Of a stretch of 64,000 bases of DNA, positions 43,602 through 52,549 are shown piece after piece. The stretch spans positions 1-64,000 of the forward strand of contig JBPBPL010000024.1 of the NCBI GenBank assembly GCA_050954285.1. Reading direction: 5' to 3'. The notes below the pieces were generated by a model. It did no database searches, was not told where the DNA came from, and saw only the letters and a program-made list of their open reading frames with translations. The DNA is from Mucilaginibacter_A sp050954285 (GTDB taxonomy: Bacteria > Bacteroidota > Bacteroidia > Sphingobacteriales > Sphingobacteriaceae). Positions within the stretch are counted from its first letter, which is position 1. Every line of letters begins with the position of its first letter. Made by a program: the position numbers and the translations under genes.

Positions 43602-45748
43602 TTTGACCTGTTTATGTGGGTTAAGTTTTGAAAATACGCATTTGATAAACCCTGATCCATGTTGTTTTCTGCCGGCTGCGGCAATTTGGCAACTGCCGGA
43701 AGCAGTTTCTGAATGGCTTTCTCAACTGTTAAAATATCATGACTATTGATATTTTTAGGCTGATTTATATTGGATAAAACTTTCCGGAAAGAAGTAACCG
43801 CGGGCAAATAAACCGAAGGGTTTGCTGCTGCTTTGCTGCTCAACTGCATATTGGTTTGCCGCAAAATTTGTAACGAAGCCTCGCCCAAACCAGTGCCGTT
43901 CTTTAACTGATTAAGCAAATTTGCTGCTTGGCGCAGAGCCAGATACGGATCGTTTTGTTTCTTGAAATCCTGCTGCGTTACTGGATCAATAATTTTAGTC
44001 AGATCGCCGGTCAGGCGTTTTTCTACCGGTTTCAGCGGGGCAATTTTTGCACTCGTTTTGGCCACATACGCGCGCGATTTTTGTTGCAGATCTTTCAGCA
44101 AACGCAAGGCTTTATACGCAAACGGCAACGCTTCCTGCGGTTTGTACGTGCGCAAACGCAACTCGGCACTCCACATTTCATTTAGCGTGGCTTTCAGTTG
44201 ATTCTTTGTTTCCGGTTCTAAAAAGCTGGCATCTTCGGCATTGTCGTGCTTATCGGTGTAAGCGTCTAAAATTTTAGTGGCATTACTGAAATCTGCCGGA
44301 TTCGACAGTGAATTCGTACTTTCTGCATCACCGCCAGATTCTGATTCTTCACCCAAAAACTTGCCGTAACGCAAGCGCAAAAGCTTCTGATCAAAACCTA
44401 AATTGTTACTACGTTTTTTAAAATCCTCTACTTTAATCGTATCTTTTTCCTTCAGCAATTGCTCCGTTTCAATAATGATCTGCCGTTCGCTTCTAAACAG
44501 TTCCGGCTTCACATCCAGGCTGTTCACCATGCCTTCCATTTGCATCAGTTTGGCCGTGTCTGCAATAGAAACAATGTAAACTTCTGAACGCGTTTCCTGA
44601 TAGTGATTGTCTGTTGCCTTCACATAAAAATATAATTCGTCGCCCGGCTGCATTCCTAAAGCTTTCAAATCCAGCTGTTTCTGTAACTGGTATTGCGTTT
44701 GATGACCAGGAAACGCAGCCTCAAAACTGATTTTCTGCTCCTTAAATTTCACCGCTTCACCCGTTCCACTGGCGATTGTGGCGTTGATGTAAGCTTCGCG
44801 GATGCCATAATCATCGCTTAATGCTGTTTTTAACAGGGTTTTTTGCGGTTCTCCAAAATCAATTACAGTAGTTGGTTTGGGTGATTGGATGCGGATGACC
44901 GGCGGCTGATCTTTGATGACTTCTACCTGATACAATTCGGAAATTTTACCGTCAAGGTTCACCTGATAAAATCCCGGCGCATGGATCATTCTGGAAGTTT
45001 TCCACAACGTATGATCTGCGTTTGCTGCTTTTAACGGCAGTTTTTCGTGATCATTAAAAATAAAACTGACCTGCTTAACAGCTTTATTCGTGCTGATTTC
45101 CCAATTTACCGTTGCACCGTCTTCCGCAGTTAAAGCAAATTTTTCCTGCTCCCGAGAACTTTTTCCGGTATAAGCAGGTGGTGTAATTTCTAGGTTAAAG
45201 TGCTCAATTTCGGGCAAAATAACTTCCGTTTTTACAGGTTTTTCATTTCCACCAAATACTTCTTTTATCGATGTAAAATGGTTATTTCGGGAGGAGACTG
45301 AAAATTTGCTAACCAAAAAACTAACGAGAAAAGAGGCTGCTAAAATAAAAGCGGCAAATTTCAGACGACTGTAAAACTCTTTTGGCTGAGGCAATCCTGG
45401 TAAAAGCTTTTCTACTTTTTGCCTTTGCAGCCGTTCCAAGATATTAAGTGATTCAGGAGATTTTAAAGCGAGTTCTGCGCTTTCTTCAAGCTGGGGAAAA
45501 GCTGTATTGAGAAAACGGGCAACATCATAAACTTGAATTTTCCAGGAAGAATTTGTAAAAAACAAAATGGCTTCAAAAACAAAAAATAATGGTAATATCC
45601 ACCAAAATGAACTTGCAAAATGTGTATGAAAAATGGTGCTTAAAAACAGTGCTGCCGCTAAAGCCAAAAACACGTATGACAAAACATTGCTGATCTGCCA
45701 TTTTTTTTGCCAGTTGCTGATAATCAAATTTCCTCTTGGCTCAACCAT
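43598..45748 (-). CDS. DUF4175-like membrane protein
   Basis: 716 residues from ATG 45746-45748. Helices at about 22-42, 50-66 and 130-150, then a periplasmic beta-rich domain (VILPEIEHFNLEITPPAYTGK, then PPVIRIQSPKP, LSDDYGI, ELYFYVKATDN) and a long helical C-terminus. Such proteins accompany MoxR/DUF58/BatA operons in Bacteroidota. Start overlaps the BatA-domain gene by 8 nt. Motif cores at 44822 and 45257. Confidence 0.75.
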   Translation of the reverse strand: MVEPRGNLIISNWQKKWQISNVLSYVFLALAAALFLSTIFHTHFASSFWWILPLFFVFEAILFFTNSSWKIQVYDVARFLNTAFPQLEESAELALKSPESLNILERLQRQKVEKLLPGLPQPKEFYSRLKFAAFILAASFLVSFLVSKFSVSSRNNHFTSIKEVFGGNEKPVKTEVILPEIEHFNLEITPPAYTGKSSREQEKFALTAEDGATVNWEISTNKAVKQVSFIFNDHEKLPLKAANADHTLWKTSRMIHAPGFYQVNLDGKISELYQVEVIKDQPPVIRIQSPKPTTVIDFGEPQKTLLKTALSDDYGIREAYINATIASGTGEAVKFKEQKISFEAAFPGHQTQYQLQKQLDLKALGMQPGDELYFYVKATDNHYQETRSEVYIVSIADTAKLMQMEGMVNSLDVKPELFRSERQIIIETEQLLKEKDTIKVEDFKKRSNNLGFDQKLLRLRYGKFLGEESESGGDAESTNSLSNPADFSNATKILDAYTDKHDNAEDASFLEPETKNQLKATLNEMWSAELRLRTYKPQEALPFAYKALRLLKDLQQKSRAYVAKTSAKIAPLKPVEKRLTGDLTKIIDPVTQQDFKKQNDPYLALRQAANLLNQLKNGTGLGEASLQILRQTNMQLSSKAAANPSVYLPAVTSFRKVLSNINQPKNINSHDILTVEKAIQKLLPAVAKLPQPAENNMDQGLSNAYFQNLTHINRSK

Positions 45749-47282
45749 AAATTGCCTGTTTTTTAGCTTGAGAAGATAAAATCCGTTCCAGTAAAAACAC
45801 AAAGAACAGCGCTATCCAGATGCTATGTTTCCAATCAGTTGTTTCAAAGTTTTTAGTGTTTTTAAACACGGTTTCCGTTGGATTTTCTGCAGATGGCTGT
45901 AGTTGATTTGGAGAAATAATGCGCTTATCGTAATTGCTAAAATCTGGCTGCGGATAGCTTTTATAAATTAAATCCAACATTATTTTGGGGAAACTGCTGC
46001 TCCAAACCAAATCATTCCAGGCCGGATCAAAATGGCTGTAAAAGTGATAAATGTTTGCCTTTCCGGTTGGGTTTAAGCTTAAAACCGGATTTCCAAAACC
46101 ATCCTGCCAAACTTTTTCCGCATCGGTCATGCTTCTTTTATCGGCTAAAAAATGTTGGTATAAACCAATCGGTTCCGGTTCATTTTCAGTAAAATTTTGT
46201 TCAGCATTGATCCAGGAACTGATGGTTTGTGCTTTACCATTTTCGTATTTGAAAATATTACCGCTTAAATTTAATTTTTCAGGAAGCGTTTTTGGAGGAA
46301 TTTGATTTGATAACCAGAAAATCCAGTTTTGTTTTATCTGAATCTGATTGAAGTTACTGGCAAAAACAATTTTCATTTTCCGGTTGCTGAACTTTTTAAC
46401 TGCTTGCAACGCCGCTTCCAAATAAGCCGCATCCGCAGAAAACTGGTTTTGGTAAACCGTAATTTTTAAGGTTGAAGTATCTACCAAAACAGCTTTCTGC
46501 GGATTATTTTTAAGCGAAACCATTGGTTTTCCGGCTTCAAAAGAAACCTGAAAACGGGAATTGCCACGATCGGCCGACTGCAAATTTATCGTGCTAAAAG
46601 AAGTACCGTTGGGTTTGCTATTTCCCAAAATTATGCGGATGCTATCTGCAGAAGTTAAAAAAGCGCTTTGAATCCAGATAGAAACCGAATCGGCAGGCGT
46701 ATAAGTTTGCCAATGCAATGTTTGGTTTGATGCAGGACGTTTTCCTTGAAAATGTTGCAACAGGCTGGAAGTGAACAAATAAACTTTTGTTTTTTGCGGC
46801 ACTTTTTGTTCGGACAATTTTAACAAAGGCCAATAAGCAACTGGGTTTTGCTTAGATTGACGGACGGTATCTTTTAAAACTTCGGCCAATTTTACTGCCT
46901 TAAAAGAAGTATCCAGCAAATGCAGTTCATAACCGGCTTTCAGCAAAGAATCCATCATGGGTTTAAAATGCTGATATACTTCTTTTACCGGTGTTTTTTC
47001 AACCAAAATCCAGCCTTTTGTTTTAGTGGCTCTGGCCGGTTTTTGCCAAAAAGGCCCGGTTAATAAAAATGCCAGCAACAGCAATAACAAACAGCGTAAA
47101 AGCAGCAGCAGCCAATCGGTAATGCGGAAACTTTGGGAACTTTGCCGCGCACTTTCGCCCAGCAGGGCAATACTGCCGATTTTGAGCGTTTTGCCGGTTT
47201 TGATATGCCACAAATGGATGAGTACCGGAACGATAATTCCGGCGATTGCCCACAGCCATAAAGGATTGATTAGTTGTAGCAT
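45741..47282 (-). CDS. BatA domain-containing membrane protein
   Basis: 513 residues. N-terminal aerotolerance/BatA domain with two helices (LINPLWLWAIAGIIVPVLIHLWH near 3-25; ITDWLLLLLRCLLLLLLAFLL near 54-74) and a C-terminal helix (about 487-503). No MIDAS DxSxS, so not a full VWA protein. Proteins of this group form membrane complexes with MoxR ATPases; function poorly known. Four motif cores inside (46130, 46595, 46901, 46977), the densest stretch in the window. Confidence 0.82.
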   Translation of the reverse strand: MLQLINPLWLWAIAGIIVPVLIHLWHIKTGKTLKIGSIALLGESARQSSQSFRITDWLLLLLRCLLLLLLAFLLTGPFWQKPARATKTKGWILVEKTPVKEVYQHFKPMMDSLLKAGYELHLLDTSFKAVKLAEVLKDTVRQSKQNPVAYWPLLKLSEQKVPQKTKVYLFTSSLLQHFQGKRPASNQTLHWQTYTPADSVSIWIQSAFLTSADSIRIILGNSKPNGTSFSTINLQSADRGNSRFQVSFEAGKPMVSLKNNPQKAVLVDTSTLKITVYQNQFSADAAYLEAALQAVKKFSNRKMKIVFASNFNQIQIKQNWIFWLSNQIPPKTLPEKLNLSGNIFKYENGKAQTISSWINAEQNFTENEPEPIGLYQHFLADKRSMTDAEKVWQDGFGNPVLSLNPTGKANIYHFYSHFDPAWNDLVWSSSFPKIMLDLIYKSYPQPDFSNYDKRIISPNQLQPSAENPTETVFKNTKNFETTDWKHSIWIALFFVFLLERILSSQAKKQAIYG

Positions 47283-47344
47283 TTTTAGGTTTCAGCGTTC
47301 AGTAGTCAGCTTTTAGCAAATGTTTTACGTTTTATTTATGTTGA

Positions 47345-48226
47345 TTAGTTTCGGTTTCTTTGGTTCAAAAAATCGCGTAGTGCTAAATCTAAAGGCTGGT
47401 TCATGCTGATTAACCTGTAAAAAATATGCCGGTCAAGCAGTTGGGTTTTGATGTAAGCTAAACGTTCGTCCAGCTTTTGTTTATAGACTTTTTTAGCTTG
47501 CGTGGCATTGACTTGGATAGTTTTTCCGGTTTCCAGATCTTCCAAAGTAGAGTATCCGGCAAAATCTAAATCCAGTTCGTTTTTGCCAATCAACTGGAAA
47601 ACGATGATCTCATGTTTCAGAGTAGAAAGCTTATCCAACAGAGCTAAAATTTCGCTGTTTTCCTCATAAAAATCTGTAATAAAAACAAGTAGTTCGCGCT
47701 TGCCTGTTCCGGCAAACAACGCTTTATAATTCACAGCTTCTGTAAATTTACCGTTTGGGTTGAGGTTTTCCAGCTGATAAAACAAGCGGTTTAAATGCTG
47801 CATACTTTGTCTCGGCACCAGCGAAAATAAACCGCCATTTTGCAGCACGTACAAACCAGTTGCATCGCCCTGTAAATTAGCCAGATAAGCCAGCGAAGCC
47901 GTTAAATAAGCAGCATAAGTGCTCTTTTTATAGCCATTATCTTCATGGTTCATGGAAGCGCTGGCATCTACTAAAAACCGTATGGAAATACTGGTTTCCA
48001 CTTCGCTTTCGCGGATGTAATAACGATCGGAGCGGGCAAACATTTTCCAGTCCAGCGAACGCAGGTCATCGCCGGGCTGGTAACTCCGGTACTGACTAAA
48101 CTCCATGCCCGGCCCTTTTACGGTGCTTTTATTTACGCCGCTCATAAAACCATCAATCACTGTTTTGGCAGCCAGTTGCAGGTTTTTAATGGCGATAACG
48201 GTTTTTGGATCGAGGAGGCGAGACAT
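47345..48226 (-). CDS. DUF58 domain protein (MoxR-associated VWA-like)
   Basis: 293 residues from ATG 48224-48226; a TTG three codons upstream is weaker. DUF58 core: GPGMEFSQYRSYQPGDDLRSLDWKMFARSDRYYIRE, then the metal-binding DASASM of a VWA domain and LVFITDFYEE. Usual partner of MoxR ATPases, probably assembling a metal-bound or envelope complex. Confidence 0.9.
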   Translation of the reverse strand: MSRLLDPKTVIAIKNLQLAAKTVIDGFMSGVNKSTVKGPGMEFSQYRSYQPGDDLRSLDWKMFARSDRYYIRESEVETSISIRFLVDASASMNHEDNGYKKSTYAAYLTASLAYLANLQGDATGLYVLQNGGLFSLVPRQSMQHLNRLFYQLENLNPNGKFTEAVNYKALFAGTGKRELLVFITDFYEENSEILALLDKLSTLKHEIIVFQLIGKNELDLDFAGYSTLEDLETGKTIQVNATQAKKVYKQKLDERLAYIKTQLLDRHIFYRLISMNQPLDLALRDFLNQRNRN

Positions 48227-48237
48227 ATGGAACAACT

Positions 48238-48263
48238 AAATTTTAGGTCGATAAAAACAGTAT
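48238..48263 (+). repeat. AC-type dispersed motif between moxR and the DUF58 gene
   Basis: AAATTTTA, GGTCGA, core TAAAAACAGTA (48252-48262), T: full tract and spacing, showing the AC form has the same architecture as the GA form. Confidence 0.82.
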
Positions 48264-48265
48264 CA

Positions 48266-49264
48266 TTAAGCCATCACTTTTGGTCGTTCAATGGCTTTGA
48301 TCAGTTCCGCAGTAACCATATCCGAGCTTACATTTTCGGCATCAGCCTTAAAATTCATCAAAATGCGATGCCGCAAAACCGGGTAAGCCATGTTGTGGAT
48401 GTCTTCCATCAGCACCGAATACCGGCCTTTAAACAAAGCACGCGCTTTGGCCGTAAGAATTAAAGCCTGACCGGCACGCGGCCCGGCTCCCCAGCGAACC
48501 CATTCTTTGATGTACGGAACTAAGGTAGTATCTGGCCGTGTGGCGCGGATGATGCTGCTGACGTAATGCACCAGATCATCATTAATGCTCACATCACGCA
48601 CCAAACCCTGTAATTTCCGGATTTCTTCTCCGCCCAAAATCGGGTTTACGGTTACTTTTTTGCTGCCGGTGGTGCTGTTTAACACGCCAAATTCTTCCTG
48701 CGCGGTTGGATAACCGATTTTGATATACAATAAAAAACGGTCTAATTGTGCTTCCGGCAACGGATAAGTTCCGGCCTGCTCAATCGGGTTTTGGGTGGCG
48801 AGAATGAAAAACGGACGATCCAGCGGATAGGTTTGCCCGCCATAAGTTACCTCAAATTCCTGCATGGCTTCCAGCAAAGCGGCCTGCGTTTTTGGCGGCG
48901 TACGGTTAATTTCATCCGCCAGAACAATATTTGCAAAAAGCGGCCCTTTGTTAAATTTGAAAAAGCGTTTTCCGGTGATATGGTCTTCCTCCAAAATTTC
49001 GGTGCCAACAATATCGGTCGGCATCAAATCCGGTGTAAACTGGATGCGGCGGAACGACAAATGTAAAGCCTGCGACAGGGTGCGCACCATCAGCGTTTTA
49101 GCCAGTCCCGGCACGCCTTCCAGCAAACAATGTCCGCCGGCCAGCAAGGCAACCAGCATTTCATCCAAAACCTGATCCTGACCAATAATTACTTTCTGTA
49201 TCTCGCTTTTAAGTAATGAAAGCTTGGCAAGCAAGTTTTTTAAGTCGATTTCCGTAGTTTCCAA
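48266..49264 (-). CDS. MoxR family AAA+ ATPase
   Basis: 332 residues. Walker A GVPGLAKT (50-57), Walker B with IVLADEINRTPPKTQAALLEAMQE, sensor 1 FILATQNP, sensor 2 PEAQLDRF. MoxR proteins act as chaperone-like ATPases for VWA-containing partners. First gene of a five-gene block (MoxR, DUF58, BatA, DUF4175-like, membrane protein) followed by tldD-tldE. Confidence 0.94.
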   Translation of the reverse strand: METTEIDLKNLLAKLSLLKSEIQKVIIGQDQVLDEMLVALLAGGHCLLEGVPGLAKTLMVRTLSQALHLSFRRIQFTPDLMPTDIVGTEILEEDHITGKRFFKFNKGPLFANIVLADEINRTPPKTQAALLEAMQEFEVTYGGQTYPLDRPFFILATQNPIEQAGTYPLPEAQLDRFLLYIKIGYPTAQEEFGVLNSTTGSKKVTVNPILGGEEIRKLQGLVRDVSINDDLVHYVSSIIRATRPDTTLVPYIKEWVRWGAGPRAGQALILTAKARALFKGRYSVLMEDIHNMAYPVLRHRILMNFKADAENVSSDMVTAELIKAIERPKVMA

Positions 49265-49370
49265 AACGTTTTATGATTAAATAAGCTGAACTCTAATTCT
49301 TATTGGAGAAAAGTAGAAATAAAATCCTTCAATTTAGAAAACTATTAAATAGTAGCAGAAACTTTACAAG

Positions 49371-49393
49371 ATTTACATCGATAAAAGAAGTAT
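49371..49393 (+). repeat. dispersed motif copy between moxR and the DUF4159 gene
   Basis: ATTTACATCGA then TAAAAGAAGTA (49382-49392), T, in the divergent promoter region. Confidence 0.78.
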
Positions 49394-49421
49394 TGCGTAA
49401 TATTTGCAATAATTTAGGGCG

Positions 49422-50045
49422 ATGAATGCGGCTAAATTTACTTTTACAAGATTGCGTTACACGTCCGGCGATTGGGACACCGATCAGCGGATGCCATCCA
49501 ATATTTTGAATTCACTGATAGAATATACCACGATTCCAATCAATCCACAGGAAAAAATTATTGACCTGAGCAGTACCGAAATTTTCGAATCGCCTTTTTG
49601 TTACCTCAGCGGACATAAACTGGTGCAGTTTAACGCGCAGGAGCGAAGTAATTTTAAGCAATATGTGCAAAACGGCGGTTTTGTTTTTGCAGATGATTGC
49701 AACCATGATATCGACGGGCTTTTTGCGCGTTCTTTTGAAACCCAGATGAGTTCGCTTTTCGGCCCGCACGCGTTAAAAAAAATCCCGACAAACCATCCTA
49801 TTTATTCTTCGTTTTTCAAATTTGAAAAAGGGCCGCCAAACACGGCTTTTGAATTAAATGGTTGGGGCGATGACCTTATCCATGATTACTTGAAAGCTGT
49901 TGAAATAAACGGGCGGATCGCGGTTTTGTACAGCAACAAAGATTACGGCTGCGAATGGGATTATGATTTCAGGAACAAGCGTTTTCTGGCGGAAGACAAT
50001 ACCAAATTCGGGGTAAATATTGTATTGTATGCGATGGGCGCGTAG
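49422..50045 (+). CDS. DUF4159 domain protein
   Basis: 207 residues. Starts AKFTFTRLRYTSGDWDTD and has YLSGHKLVQFN, YVQNGGFVFADDC and CEWDYDF, the DUF4159 pattern. No signal peptide. The family is usually coded with MoxR/DUF58/BatA genes; here it is divergent from moxR with 157 nt between, so it probably belongs to the same system. Function unknown. Confidence 0.82.
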   Translation: MNAAKFTFTRLRYTSGDWDTDQRMPSNILNSLIEYTTIPINPQEKIIDLSSTEIFESPFCYLSGHKLVQFNAQERSNFKQYVQNGGFVFADDCNHDIDGLFARSFETQMSSLFGPHALKKIPTNHPIYSSFFKFEKGPPNTAFELNGWGDDLIHDYLKAVEINGRIAVLYSNKDYGCEWDYDFRNKRFLAEDNTKFGVNIVLYAMGA

Positions 50046-50058
50046 GACGTAATTTCCT

Positions 50059-50083
50059 GATACTTCTTTTACCAGTAAAAAAT
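50059..50083 (-). repeat. dispersed motif, full-length copy before ispG
   Basis: Complement: ATTTTTTACTGG then TAAAAGAAGTA (50061-50071), TC. Lies 13 nt after the DUF4159 stop. Confidence 0.82.
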
Positions 50084-50104
50084 CGGCGTTGCTCGTAGAA
50101 TGAT

Positions 50105-50112
50105 TACTTTTG
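50105..50112 (+). promoter_or_regulatory. TAnnTTTG -7 element of ispG
   Basis: TACTTTTG, 19 nt before the ATG at 50132. No clear -33 box. Confidence 0.45.
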
Positions 50113-50131
50113 TATTATTCTATTCTGAAGC

Positions 50132-52177
50132 ATGAACGCTGAAATTATTAAAGCATTACCGGGCCAATACTGTAATTCCTTAACTGCCTATTCCCGCTGG
50201 CTAACCCGCGAAGTTACGATTGGCGATGTGCCAATGGGCGGAACGAATCCGATCCGTATCCAAAGCATGACCACTACGGACACGATGGACACTGCCGGAA
50301 CCGTAGCGCAAACCATCCGCATGGTTGATGCCGGTTGTGAATACGTTCGTATTACGGCGCCCAGCGTTAAAGAAGCGCAAAATCTGGCGGAAATCAAAAA
50401 GCAGCTTCGGCAAAAAGGTTATCAGGTTCCGTTGGTGGCCGATATTCACTTCACCCCAAATGCAGCAGAAGTTGCGGCGCGGATAGTGGAAAAAGTGCGC
50501 ATCAACCCCGGAAATTATGCTGATAAAAAACGCTTTGATGAACTGGTTTATACTGAAGCAGAATACCAGAATGAGCTGGAACGCATCTTCAAAAAGTTTA
50601 CGCCTTTAGTCAACATCTGTAAAGAATATGGCACGGCGATGCGCATCGGCACCAATCATGGTTCGCTTTCCGACCGAATAATGAGCCAGTATGGCGATAC
50701 GCCGCGCGGCATGGTAGAATCGGCCATGGAGTTTATCCGTATGTGCGAAAGCCTGAATTATTATAACCTGGTGATCTCGATGAAATCCAGCAATCCGCAG
50801 GTGATGGTGCAGGCGTACCGGATGCTGGTTGAAACGATGGTTGCCGAAAACATGAATTATCCGTTGCATTTGGGCGTTACTGAGGCCGGTGATGGCGAAG
50901 ATGGCCGCATAAAATCCGCCGTTGGCATCGGGACTTTGCTGGAAGATGGTTTAGGCGATACCGTTCGCGTTTCGCTCACCGAAGAACCGGAAGCCGAAGC
51001 ACCGGTAGCAATTGCATTGGTGGAGCGATATGTGAAAAGGCAATCATCAATCATCAATCAGACATCAGCAATTAACCTCCAACCTGAACTTACCACATCC
51101 AACTCACAACCTACAACTGCTCACTCTCCATACGAATATAAAAAACGGGAAACCTACGAAGCCAATGCCTTTATTGGTGGCCATATGGTGCCGCGTGTAG
51201 TGCTTGATTTATCAGCAAAAAACCTGAAAGACCCGGCAATTCTGGCTGATGCCGGTTATCTGTATTCGCCTTTGCTGGATAAATACAACATGGCAGACCA
51301 GTCGGTAGATTTTGTTTATCTGGGTGATGAGCTGCCATCTTTTGCTTTCCCGGGAAACCTGAAACAGCTTTACAATTACCAAACCTGGAGCTTTTTAACC
51401 GATAAAAAGAACTGTCATCCGGTTTTTAATTTAGAAGAATTCAATGCTTCTGCAGAAAAAGACGAAGCGTTAAATTTAGTAAAAATCAAAAACAGCGATC
51501 TGGAAACAGAAACTTTCAAACAATTAACTGCGGATGAAACGTTGGTTTTCGTTTTAGAAACCGATGCTGCACATGGCATGGCCAATCAGCGGGAATGCTT
51601 CTTTTACCTGCAAAAAAATGGTATCCAGGTGCCGGTGATTGTGAAGCGGAGTTATCAGTTTTCAGCAATCAACAATCAAAATACGCTTGTAAATTTAAAA
51701 CTTGATACCGCTGATAATATCACCAAACTTCAACTTTACGCGGCGACTGATTTGGGTGCTTTATTGGTAGATGGTTTTGGTGATGGCATTTGGATTGATG
51801 CGCCGGAGATTCCTTCCAAAATAATTACTTCTACCGCTTTTGGTATTTTACAGGCTACGCGTTCACGGATTTCTAAAACCGAATATATTTCCTGCCCAAG
51901 CTGCGGCCGAACGCTGTTTGATTTACAGATTACCACACAAATGATCCGCAGCCGAACTTCTCATCTTAAAGGCTTAAAAATTGGGATTATGGGTTGTATT
52001 GTAAACGGTCCGGGCGAAATGGCCGATGCCGATTATGGATATGTTGGTGCCGGTCCGGATAAAATTACACTTTACCGCGGTAAGGAAGTGGTGAAGAAAA
52101 ACGTTTCTTCGGCTTTGGCTCTGGATGAATTGATTGGGATTATTAAAGTGGACGGAAACTGGGTGGAACCGGAATAG
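50132..52177 (+). CDS. ispG: (E)-4-hydroxy-3-methylbut-2-enyl-diphosphate synthase, large form
   Basis: 681 residues, the long IspG of Bacteroidota, Chlamydiae and plants with an extra domain between TIM barrel and Fe-S domain. Start of the catalytic part: TREVTIGDVPMGGTNPIRIQSM; 4Fe-4S cysteines in SCPSCGRTLF and GCIVNGPGEM. Penultimate non-mevalonate isoprenoid step. Residues about 303-334 (51035-51130) are a Ser/Thr/Gln/Asn-rich linker with short sloppy CAATCATCA/CAACYYAC-like repeats, unlike the rest. Motif core at 51596 in frame. Confidence 0.95.
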   Translation: MNAEIIKALPGQYCNSLTAYSRWLTREVTIGDVPMGGTNPIRIQSMTTTDTMDTAGTVAQTIRMVDAGCEYVRITAPSVKEAQNLAEIKKQLRQKGYQVPLVADIHFTPNAAEVAARIVEKVRINPGNYADKKRFDELVYTEAEYQNELERIFKKFTPLVNICKEYGTAMRIGTNHGSLSDRIMSQYGDTPRGMVESAMEFIRMCESLNYYNLVISMKSSNPQVMVQAYRMLVETMVAENMNYPLHLGVTEAGDGEDGRIKSAVGIGTLLEDGLGDTVRVSLTEEPEAEAPVAIALVERYVKRQSSIINQTSAINLQPELTTSNSQPTTAHSPYEYKKRETYEANAFIGGHMVPRVVLDLSAKNLKDPAILADAGYLYSPLLDKYNMADQSVDFVYLGDELPSFAFPGNLKQLYNYQTWSFLTDKKNCHPVFNLEEFNASAEKDEALNLVKIKNSDLETETFKQLTADETLVFVLETDAAHGMANQRECFFYLQKNGIQVPVIVKRSYQFSAINNQNTLVNLKLDTADNITKLQLYAATDLGALLVDGFGDGIWIDAPEIPSKIITSTAFGILQATRSRISKTEYISCPSCGRTLFDLQITTQMIRSRTSHLKGLKIGIMGCIVNGPGEMADADYGYVGAGPDKITLYRGKEVVKKNVSSALALDELIGIIKVDGNWVEPE

Positions 52178-52315
52178 GGTTAATTAATGTCGTAATTTAG
52201 ATAGTGGATAATTAAAAGGAACAGTATAGTTTACATCTACTATCTTTCCATTTTTTACAGACAATTCGCATCTTCAAGTTTCCATATAAAACTAATAAAT
52301 ATAAGTACAGGCAGC

Positions 52316-52342
52316 AATGCTTCTTTTATCGACCTAAAATTT
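52316..52342 (-). repeat. dispersed motif, full-length copy
   Basis: Complement: AAATTTTAGGTCGA then TAAAAGAAGCA (52318-52328), TT. One of the best matches to the consensus. Confidence 0.85.
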
Positions 52343-52355
52343 AGTAATAAGTATT

Positions 52356-52450
52356 TGGGCGTGCCCCTTTGGGTCGGGCTATCCGCTGCAAGTCCTCGCT
52401 CTGCGCTCCGGGCTTTCCACTGCAATCCCTCACGCGGCATGTGGCTACCT
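52356..52450. repeat. GC-rich element with two imperfect 25-nt direct repeats
   Basis: Composition jumps from A/T-rich to strongly GC-rich. Two related units, 52376-52400 and 52410-52434, share GGGCT-TCC-CTGCAA--CCTC. From memory, sequences of this look (GGGCTATCCGCTGCAAGTCC) recur between genes in many Bacteroidota genomes, sometimes mis-called as short proteins. Nature unknown: dispersed repeat or small RNA remnant. Confidence 0.6.
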
Positions 52451-52549
52451 TAAAAGTTCATTACCCGGCTTATTTAAAATAGCTAAAACCGAAGCGCGAT
52501 TAATCCGGTTTAGTTTTAAACAAAGTATCCAAATCAACATAAAAAAACC

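Larger units (their letters stand above)
52178..52549. other. 372-nt intergenic region between ispG and poxB
   Basis: No credible gene. It contains a full dispersed motif (52316-52342) and a GC-rich element (52356-52450); the remaining parts are A/T-rich and should carry the poxB promoter. I could not place a confident TAnnTTTG box. Confidence 0.7.

Noticed and set aside
52255..52440. 61-codon reading frame across the GC-rich element
   Set aside because: It follows the direct repeat and motif copy, and its sequence is explained by the element; no independent coding evidence.
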